Below, piece by piece: positions 56,442 to 64,000 of a stretch of 64,000 nt of DNA. This stretch comes from Chrysoporthe austroafricana (taxonomy: Eukaryota; Ascomycota; Sordariomycetes; Diaporthales; Cryphonectriaceae): the NCBI GenBank assembly GCA_001051155.2, contig JYIP02000004.1:807576-871575 (forward strand). The letters run 5' to 3'. A program made the translations under genes and the position numbers. The first letter of the stretch is position 1; each line of letters begins with the position of its first letter. The notes under the pieces are model-generated. The model made no database searches. It was not told the DNA's origin and worked only from the letters and a program-made list of their open reading frames with translations.

Positions 56442-59237
56442 ACTGGATGATACCCTCGGTTACAATCAACGAGGATGTTGTCGTTCCTGACGGGTGGGCT
56501 GCTTGGAGGTGGGATGTCTGTCGCACGGTGCTCGCTCCCTGCGGCAATGACGCTCTGAGGGTTCCGAGGCGGCGATAAGCGATAAGCGCCTTTCAGTGGA
56601 ACCCCAGTGCAGTACACAGTATGTCCGCGCTACCATAGTACGTACCCTGGTACTCACGTACTGTACCGCGCGACCCTGACGGGGGTGTGCTTTCCCTGGG
56701 GCAAGAGAACGGATGTCACCATGCTCCGAAACAAGCGAGCCAACCACCGCCCCGACAACGAATACTGAGAGAGGCAGGAAAGGATCCTATTTGATGCGGA
56801 AAAAACGGCCACCAGGGAGGTGCGTCCCTATGAGTCCACAGGTCCACAGGTCCACCGGACGAGGAGGAGGAGCACCAGTCGGAGGGGACTGAGGGCCCCA
56901 CGCAGGTATCTCGAAGGTGTCTCCGTGGCATTGACGGCCAACTGCAGGTCGCTCAAAAGTGCCGTTTGTGAATGTGCACTCGGCCCATATTGGGTGTCGC
57001 CCTGTGGGATAGGGTGGCATCAGTGCACAGGGGAGAAATTGGCCGTCTACTATGGTACTTCACGCACCTGTGCGCTCCCCAGGTCCCGAAAGCCAGCTTG
57101 TTGGGAACCAATACGCTGTGCCTCGGTGCAGACATCGCCAGCCACAGGCAGGCCGCCCGGCCGCCCGTGAGCATCGATCGCCCTCAGCCTTGTCGCGCCT
57201 CAGGGCCAAGGATCCAACAAGCCGTCGTTGCTTGCTTGGCCGAGGGGGTCCCATCGCCCTCCCGACACTTACGATACGTCCTCCTGCGAGGGCGTGGGAA
57301 TCCCTCCCAGCTGAGCGATCGGCGACGCACGCTCAGGAGCTCGGATGAGGTGTGTGAGACTTGTTGGTTGCGCAGGCCTGGCACGAAATGATAGGGGCCA
57401 CACCGTGGTTGCGCCCACACACCATCTCCTGTCGACACGCTGCATCAGATGACGAGCACTGGACCCCCCCACGGTTACAGCAGACAGGCAGTATTATTTC
57501 CGCCACGCCTGCGGGCATGACTTGAGGCAGCAGCCTGAGACAGACAGCCTCATCGCAACACTGCATGGGCGGCCTGGGCCCTGGTTATGACCGGTAGGAC
57601 TGACCAGCCTGGTCAGCTGTTCCGGGTGGGAGCTGGCTATCCGGGACAGATCTCATATCTAGCCGATCCCTCATCACGGGATCTCAGCATCAGATGCCCA
57701 GGGCGTGTATGCACTCGACCGCGGTGAGAGCCATGTGGAGGATTCTCCGGCAGGTAGGACTGTGTGGTCCAGGCAGCATGCACATGCATGTTTAGCCCCC
57801 TTGGCCTCCCAAAAGTCCTACTCGTTGTTATGTGCGATGCTGTATCATATGGGCGGAGGGTCATGCAGCCAACCTTGCCATCATCTCGGCTGGTGTTCTT
57901 CACCGGCCGCCGGGGGGGGCGTGGGCGACAGGCTTCGAGTCGGATGTACTGAACCGACTGTCACTCAAGTCACCTTTCACCCGTGATGAGTTGACCAGGT
58001 CAGGTCCAGTCAGGTCCAGACCTGTGGGTGCGCGCGCTGGTCGTGAGTTGGAGGGGTGGGTGGAATAGAGTGGGGTGGGGACCCACCGGCCCGCGCTAAA
58101 ATGAGTCCATTTGACTTGACGGCGCGCCCAAGAGCTGCCTCCCCTCCCGCAGGGTCTGGATCAGGAGTGACTCCAACCCTGCCCGCGATTGTCCTGCGCT
58201 GCCGCCCTGGCCCTCCGCCTCTGCAGGTATCGTCTGTTAGCCACAGCCATCGCCCACCTGCTGCCCACCCTGGCCCAGCGCCGCCCAGAAGCTTTTCCTT
58301 GAAAAGGCCCCTCCTCTCTGCTTTCCTCGAGGACTCACGTGCACTCGGTATCCAATATCAAAGAGACCAGGAGCGACAACCTCGACGTTGCTGCAGATTA
58401 GGTATGCACTCATAAGCCTCGCCATTCTGGATTGGGACATGATGGAAACTGACCTTGTAGACCACGACGAACCCTTCAAACCCGTCAGGAATTGCCCACG
58501 ACGCCCGGTCCTTTATTCCGAGGCTCTTTTCACTGTCGCTGACACCTCCTCTTCCCACGAACACCTGACTGGTCATGTGCAAGAGCACCTCTTCATCATG
58601 TGAGTCGCCGCCATCTCCCATCTCTCGCGGTCTCCATGCCAATCCACTTGCGCGCTCAACAAAGACGCGTCTCAGCACCCCGATCACAATGGACACAAAC
58701 CTCTGCACTGGCCCTTTTAGAACCTAACACTGCCCTCTGTGTCTGCATTCAGGCGAAAAAAAAAACGCGCGTCATCCAGGCACAGAACCACACTCTCCCG
58801 CGCTCGAGCGAGCCAGCACCACCCCTAGAGTGAGGCCAAGACTATACTATTCACGATACGATGCAAGTGCTCGTGCTTATCATGCAGACGCATTTTCCTG
58901 CAGCTCTTCGACGCAGGTAGGCCTGAGAGACGCGTCCTCCTCCGTGGTGGCTTCAAGTGAAGCCACCAACACGTCAACAAGGCCACCGTCTCATCACGCT
59001 CAATCCACCACGCTCGTAATCGTGTTCTTAATGCATCGTCTCTTCCTCTTCCTATCCCTGTGTCCTTCCCTGCCTCTATGCTCTGAATCTCATCTTCTCG
59101 GGACCTACTTCCGTACGAGTCTTCACCCTCCTGGCCCCTCCGGCCTATCCGAACGTCGTATCTGTATCCTACCTGTCGCGTACCCCCAACTAAACAGCCA
59201 TGCAGACTGCCGTCGACCCGGATCAGCCTGAGGACAC
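56442..59237. other. Long divergent intergenic region, GID9/CBF1
   Basis: About 2.8 kb. It includes a poly(G/C)-rich stretch, GTCAGGTCCA direct repeats near 57990-58020 and an A run at about 58757-58766. A 24-nt hairpin lies at 58945-58968, and CACGTG occurs near 58338. No protein-like frame was found on either strand; it is probably promoters and the long CBF1 leader. Confidence 0.5.
58945..58968. repeat. 24-nt inverted repeat in the CBF1 leader
   Basis: Arm TGGTGGCTTC, a four-base AAGT loop, then GAAGCCACCA. It lies about 270 nt upstream of the CBF1 ATG and could form a stable hairpin in RNA. Confidence 0.9.
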
Positions 59238-60282
59238 ATGTCTGCCAATCTCGCTGCACTTGTTATGGCGCAAGTCGCGGCGACCACAGAGCCAGACCTG
59301 TCAGCCCTCACGAACTCACCGCCGCAAAAGCGAAAACGGCTCGGTGAAACCTCTCCCCTAGATCTCCGTCGTCCCAAGAGGAACACCATGGCCAGTCCGG
59401 ATCCCACAGATGGCTACGGCAGCACCATTGACACTGCGCAGGCCGCTGCAGCCGGCGTGAACGTTTCCGACTTCAACGCCCTCCAGCAGGCTGCGGCCGG
59501 TGCTGACCACAGTGATGCTGCGGATCCAGCAAATGCATCAAGCACTGCTGCTGCCGCGCTGGTCTATCCCACCATCCACGCACCTCATCCTTCTGAGGAG
59601 AACTTTGCCGCTCAGCTGGGAGTGGAGGACCAACACCACAATGTGTCGCCCTACGGGCACGATCAGGACAGCCTGCACATGGACCATCAGGCCTTGGGTG
59701 TGGGTCCATCTAATGGCGTGATGCGGCAAGACATCTCTGGAGTTCACAGATACTCGACGCCAAAGCCAGCGGTCGGCTCTGAAGAATGGCATAAGATGCG
59801 GAAGGACAACCACAAGGAAGGTGGGTGCTAAAACATTCCACATTCCCCAGAGACCTAGATACGCAAAACTTTTGATCCGCCAAGGTTTTCCCCAACCTAC
59901 GAAGATTTCAAGCTGATTATGGATAGTCGAGCGTCGCCGACGAGAAACCATCAACGAGGGCATAAACGAACTGGCAAAGATCGTGCCCGGGTGCGAGAAG
60001 AACAAGGGCTCCATCCTGCAGAATGCAGTCCGTTACATCACCAAGCTCAAGGAGGACGAGCAGCAAGCGATCGAGAAGTGGACGCTGGAGAAACTGCTTA
60101 CGGAGCAGGCGATCGCTGAGCTCAGCTCTTCCAACGACAAGCTCAAGGATGAGTGCGACCGAGTCTACCGCGAGCTCGAGGCGTGGAAGCGGGTCGCCCA
60201 GGAGCATGGCCTCTCCCTCGACGACGACGACGACGACGCACGCCAGACGAATGGCGGTCCAGAGACCGGCGCGTCAAAGTGA
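59238..60282 (+). CDS. CBF1: bHLH transcription factor Cbf1
   Basis: Two exons, join(59238..59820, 59927..60282), give 312 residues. The N-terminus is Ala-rich with a basic KRKR and RRPKR stretch. The class-B bHLH begins at WHKMRKDNHKE and crosses the intron into VERRRRETINEGINELAKIVPG. His192, Glu196 and Arg200 have the 4-4 spacing that reads CACGTG. Helix 2 is GSILQNAVRYITKLKEDE. A leucine-zipper-like coiled coil follows (LEKLLTEQAIAELSSSNDKLKDE), then a poly-Asp tail. Cbf1 homologues bind CACGTG at centromeres (in yeasts) and at promoters for sulfur metabolism, respiration and ribosomal proteins. The intron donor is GTGGGT. The start at 59238 is in frame and gives the expected N-terminal region. 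Confidence 0.94.
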
Positions 60283-62199
60283 TACCTCTTGTCGAGGTGC
60301 CTGAGATGCGCACTGCTGGACACATGTTCGAAAGTTGGGACTACGCGTTTGGCTCGATTATACCCCGTGGGAGGACGACGTTCTATGAGACCTTAGATTG
60401 AGGTGGTGTTGTTCGTTGCCCAGGAGTTTGCTTGCGGTGTTGCGTGGCGAGGAGTGCTTGCGATCGGCGTGATCTGGCGAAGGATTTGGACTTTATTCTT
60501 GCCCTCTTTTCATTCCTTTTGGGACGGTTCAAAGGAGCAGTCATTTCTGGTGATATCATCACGCGGCATACTGCTAAGGCATAGGCGTTCCGGAGGTAAG
60601 CCTGTGTTCTGCCGATGGGTATTAGGGGGCTTTCTGAGGAGTTAAAGGGATAATGGAATGCTACGTCGCCGTTGCGATTTTTCAGTGCCTGGTGGTGCGG
60701 TCCGAAGCGATTGTGTAAGACCGTTCGGCGTTGTGCAGTCGGTCGGGGGTGCTCAAGAGAAGAGGCCGTCAAGAGGCTGTCGGGAGACCGCTAGGGCGGG
60801 TCTCGTGTGTGTATTCATCAACACTGTACTGCACGGAGAGGACGTTCAGAGAATACTGAGAGATCCTGCATGAGAGGATCTCATGTGAGGCTGAAGACTT
60901 CCCAAGGGGGGCCAAGGGGTCGTATTTGCGGAAGGTCCCCGGCCGGAGGAAATATAATCAGAAAACCCTTGCTCGCATGAGGTGAACCACTCCCCAGCGC
61001 TCGTAGTAGAGACGGTTGTGTGGGAGGGGATTCCGACCACGAGTGTCGGTCGACGCCACATCCGTACAGGCACTGATGCGAACGCGGGCCGGCGTGCCTG
61101 GCCAGACGCGTTCGTTCCTCTCTGACTCGACGGCCGTTGGGAGAGAGAGAGCGGTACAAGGACGAGAGCGCTCTGCATGTACCTGGGACTTGGGCTGGTG
61201 CTCAACACCCAGATCTGGCATGAGTTACCGCATTAGGCATGTCCAAGAGGCCTCGTTTGAGACATGGAGATGGCTGCCATCCGATCGATCGCTCGTGCTG
61301 GTAGGGTTGGACATTGGCACACCGAGCAGCCGCATAGACATTCCCGTTTCGGGCACGAGGCGCCTAGGGCTATCAGGGCGACCCGAAGTCGGGTCCGTCA
61401 CAAAGGGCAGCGGATGCGAAGAAGGATTTGCTTGCTAACCGGGTACAGGAAGGGAAGAGAAGAGAAGAGACGCCGCCCCCGGGGCCGGACCGGTATGAGG
61501 AGGGAGGGCTCAGCGACTCCAGACTTCTCGAGAGCCGGATCGATGCGCCGGCTGGACATGCCAAAAGCGGTAAGGCTGGCAGGGACCCTCTCCGCGCTGC
61601 CGGTGCTCTGCTCCTGGCCGAGGTAGTTGACGAGGGTTGGGACGGCGAGGCGAGAGGAGCACGGACGGGGGACTGGGCGCGCCGAGGGCGTCGAGGGCGT
61701 CGAGGGCGGCGGGCGGTCTCTCGGCGCAGAGGGCTGGCTGGCTGTCTGGGCGGGAGGCCAGCAGGAGGAGAGGACGAGGGCTGCTGGGACGCGAATACTC
61801 CGTGTGGTATGTGTGCGTGCGTGTGTGTATCAGGATCTGGGACGGGCGAATCTAGCAGATCTGAGGGATCCCTGTACCCCACTGCACTTGTCTCCAGCCG
61901 CCGCCACCCCACCCTGATAAGCCCTCTTCGCTGCTGGTCGTCGCGAAGGGTGGGACCCTGCCTTTGCGACCGGAACCGCCAGCCAGCTGCCCCAGACCAC
62001 GTAAATACAACAACCGCCCCCTCGCCTCTTGTACCCCCGACCTGGGCTACGAATCCCATTGCTTAATTCTTACCTAGTTCCTGTGACACCTAGCTTTGCT
62101 GGATTTTTTCTCGCTGGTGCGGAACCACTGACCCGGAGCGTCGCAAGGCCAGCCTATAAGAAGGGAAGACACGGCCTCTCCCCCCCCTCCTCCTTCACG
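60283..62199. other. Intergenic region, CBF1/GABA transaminase
   Basis: About 1.9 kb. A GATAAG motif (61916-61921) lies in the promoter of the transaminase. A GCGTCGAGG triplet repeat lies near 61686-61708. Long GC-driven frames on both strands (61373-62066) lack protein character. Confidence 0.5.
61916..61921 (+). promoter_or_regulatory. GATA-factor site upstream of GABA transaminase
   Basis: TGATAAG fits the HGATAR consensus of AreA/NIT2-type nitrogen regulators, 280 nt upstream of the ATG. Aspergillus gatA is known to be under AreA control; use of this single site is inference. Confidence 0.35.
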
Positions 62200-63873
62200 A
62201 TGTCTGCCCTTCGCACCATCTCACGGCGTGTTGCTGCCCCGAGCCCGACCAGACTCCTCGCCTCGCGCCTCGTCCCTGCCTCCCTCCTCACCAGCCGGCC
62301 CTTCTCCGCCTCTGCCAGCAACATGGGTCGCTTCGACGGCATCGAGCCCAGCGCTCCCTCCGTCAAGACGGAGATCCCTGGCCCCAAGGCCAAGGCGCAG
62401 ATCGCCGACCTGGACAAGGTCTTCGACACCAGGAGCTTGAACATGCTCACCGACTACAAGGCCTCGGTCGGCAACTACATCGCGGACCCGGACGGCAACC
62501 AGCTGCTGGACGTGTGAGTGCCGTCCCGCGCTTCCACCCATCCTCGCCCATCACCCCCCCCCCGCCCCGTTCTATGCACCTGCATGCACGCACGCCCTGC
62601 TGCACCCCCCGTACCGCCAAGGCGTGTGAGGCTAACGTCGTGTTACGCTGTGTGCCTGTACAGCTACGCCCAGATCGCCTCCATCCCGGTGGGCTACAAC
62701 AACCCCCACCTGATCGAGGTCATGAAGAGCGATGCCGTCGTCAGCTCGCTGGTCAACCGCCCCGCGCTGGGTAACTTCCCACCCAACGACTGGGCCGAGG
62801 TCCTGCGCTCCGGCATCCTCAAGGTGGCGCCCAAGGGCCTGGACCAGGTCTTCACGGCCATGGCCGGCTCCGACGCCAACGAGACCGCCTACAAGGCCGC
62901 CTTCATGTGGAAGCGCCAGCAGCAGCGCGGCGGCGCCCACGTCGAGTTCACCGAGGAGGAGCTGCTCTCGTCCATGAACAACCAGACCCCCGGCGCCTCG
63001 GAGCTCTCCATCATGTCCTTCAAGACCGCCTTCCACGGCCGCCTGTTCGGCTCCCTGTCCACCACGCGCTCCAAGCCCATCCACAAGCTCGACATCCCGG
63101 CCTTCGACTGGCCGCAGGCTACCTTCCCGCTTCTCAAGTACCCGCTGGAGGAGCACGTCGAGGAGAACCGCAAGGCCGAGCAGGCCGCCCTCGCCGAGGT
63201 CGAGGACCTGATCCTGAACTACCGCGTGCCGCCCTGCGCCGTGATCGTCGAGCCCATCCAGTCCGAGGGCGGCGACAACCACGCGTCGCCCGAGTTCTTC
63301 CGCGGCCTGCGCGAGGTCACCAAGAAGCACGGCGTGCTGATGATCGTCGACGAGGTGCAGACGGGCGTCGGCGCCACGGGCAAGTTCTGGGCCCACGACC
63401 ACTGGGACCTCCCGTCGCCGCCCGACATGGTCACCTTCTCCAAGAAGGCCCAGACGGCGGGCTACTACTTCGGCAACCCGGAGCTGCGGCCCAACAAGCC
63501 GTACCGCCAGTTCAACACGTGGATGGGCGACCCCGCGCGCGCGATCCTCTTCCGGGCCATCGTCGACGAGATCGAGAAGCACGACCTGGTCGCGCAGACG
63601 GCGCGCGTCGGCGACTACCTGTACGGCAAGCTGGCGGCGCTGGCCAAAAAGTACCCGGGCGAGTTCGAGAACCTGCGCGGCAAGGGCCAGGGCACGTTCA
63701 TCGCGTTCGACAACCCGCGCCGCGACGAGTTCCTCAAGCGCGCCAAGGGCTTCGGCATCAACATCGGCGGCTCGGGCGCCAGCGCTGTGCGCCTGCGGCC
63801 CATGCTGACGTTCGAGGAGAAGCACGCCGACATCCTGCTCGAGGCGCTGGAGAAGATCGTCACGTCATGGTAG
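62200..63873 (+). CDS. 4-aminobutyrate aminotransferase, mitochondrial
   Basis: Two exons, join(62200..62513, 62664..63873), give 507 residues. The first 40 residues form an Arg/Ser/Ala-rich presequence (MSALRTISRRVAAPSPTRLL, then LTSRPFSASASNMG). The fold-type I aminotransferase follows: FDTRSLNMLTDYKASVGNYI and DGNQLLDVYAQIASIPVGYN across the intron. Next are GSDANETAYKAAFMW, the PLP-phosphate segment and IVDEVQTGVGATGKFWAHDHW. The Schiff-base lysine is one of the pair at residues 365-366 in TFSKKAQTAGYYF. The enzyme moves the amino group of GABA to 2-oxoglutarate, giving succinate semialdehyde and glutamate, for GABA use as nitrogen and carbon source. Length fits the family (yeast Uga1 471 plus presequence). 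Confidence 0.96.
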
Positions 63874-64000
63874 ACGGCGACCGCTGCGCTGCGGCATATG
63901 GCATGCCTCTCGCCGCTGCCATCCTCACAGGTGGTGCAGCCGGCGAGGGAGGGTGTGCGGGTGGATTTTGTGATCGGGTTTATTGAGTTGTCTGCAGCAT
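63874..64000. other. 3' flank of the GABA transaminase gene
   Basis: The last 127 nt are the transaminase 3' region; the window ends here and nothing more can be said. Confidence 0.5.

Noticed and set aside
61373..62066. Overlapping 212-228 codon frames on both strands
   Set aside because: High GC content makes long frames common here; neither has protein-like features and both lie in the GABA transaminase promoter.
1..64000. CRISPR arrays, bacterial defence systems, operons or intact transposons
   Set aside because: The DNA is fungal nuclear; no spaced direct repeats, transposase or reverse transcriptase frames were found.

Overview
This window is nuclear DNA of a filamentous ascomycete (Pezizomycotina, most likely a Sordariomycete). 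Genes carry short 45-90 nt GT-AG introns with CTRAC-type branch points, coding regions prefer G/C at third positions, and the gene families are fungal: Zn2Cys6 regulator, OPT transporter, Ste50, DUF4211, Cbp3. I see no bacterial operon, CRISPR array, rRNA, convincing tRNA, or intact transposon. I rebuilt 20 protein-coding genes. Where a gene has introns, the exon phases sum to a whole reading frame, except at the 5' end of the orphan gene near 42 kb. Exon joins are my own readings and have no transcript support. || Layout. 0-14.3 kb, accessory/metabolic: a carboxy-muconate cyclase (-), an MFS transporter (+), a Zn2Cys6 transcription factor (+) and an oligopeptide transporter (-). 15.9-20.9 kb, mostly mitochondrial or growth housekeeping: ketoacyl-ACP synthase of mitochondrial fatty acid synthesis (+), complex III chaperone Cbp3 (+), dihydrofolate reductase (-) and the 25-residue ribosomal protein eL41 (+), which is easily missed. 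21.8-30.4 kb: RNA polymerase I subunit A49 (+) and the Yta7/Abo1/ATAD2-type AAA-bromodomain histone chaperone (+). 33.8-42.3 kb: Ste50 MAPK adaptor (+), an acidic DUF4211 nuclear protein (-) and an orphan ascomycete protein (-). 43.5-50 kb: SUMO E1 subunit Aos1 (+), ribosome anti-association factor eIF6/Tif6 (+) and a coiled-coil protein of unknown function (+). 51.3-56.4 kb: complex I subunit NDUFB3 (-), CCR4-NOT deadenylase Caf1/Pop2 (+) and GID/CTLH subunit Gid9/Fyv10 (-). 59.2-63.9 kb: bHLH factor Cbf1 (+) and GABA transaminase (+). || How it fits together. Most genes act in basic growth: ribosome production (eL41, A49, eIF6), mitochondrial respiration and lipoate/fatty acid synthesis (KAS, Cbp3, NDUFB3), chromatin and mRNA decay, and protein modification or turnover (SUMO, GID). 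The first 14 kb looks like nutrient uptake and aromatic catabolism. Large intergenic stretches (2-3.5 kb) hold simple repeats and probably long 5' leaders. || Most interesting leads. (1) Two genes (Caf1 and the coiled-coil protein) are followed in the same frame, directly after their stop codon, by 100-plus codons of protein-like sequence, so readthrough or alternative splicing may give longer isoforms. (2) The eL41 promoter has a telomere-like Tbf1 box next to a CACGTG Cbf1 box, and Cbf1 itself is encoded in the window. (3) Aos1 has Met-rich extensions at both ends. (4) A perfect 22-bp palindrome and a diverged copy of half of it lie in the 9.8-11.4 kb gap.
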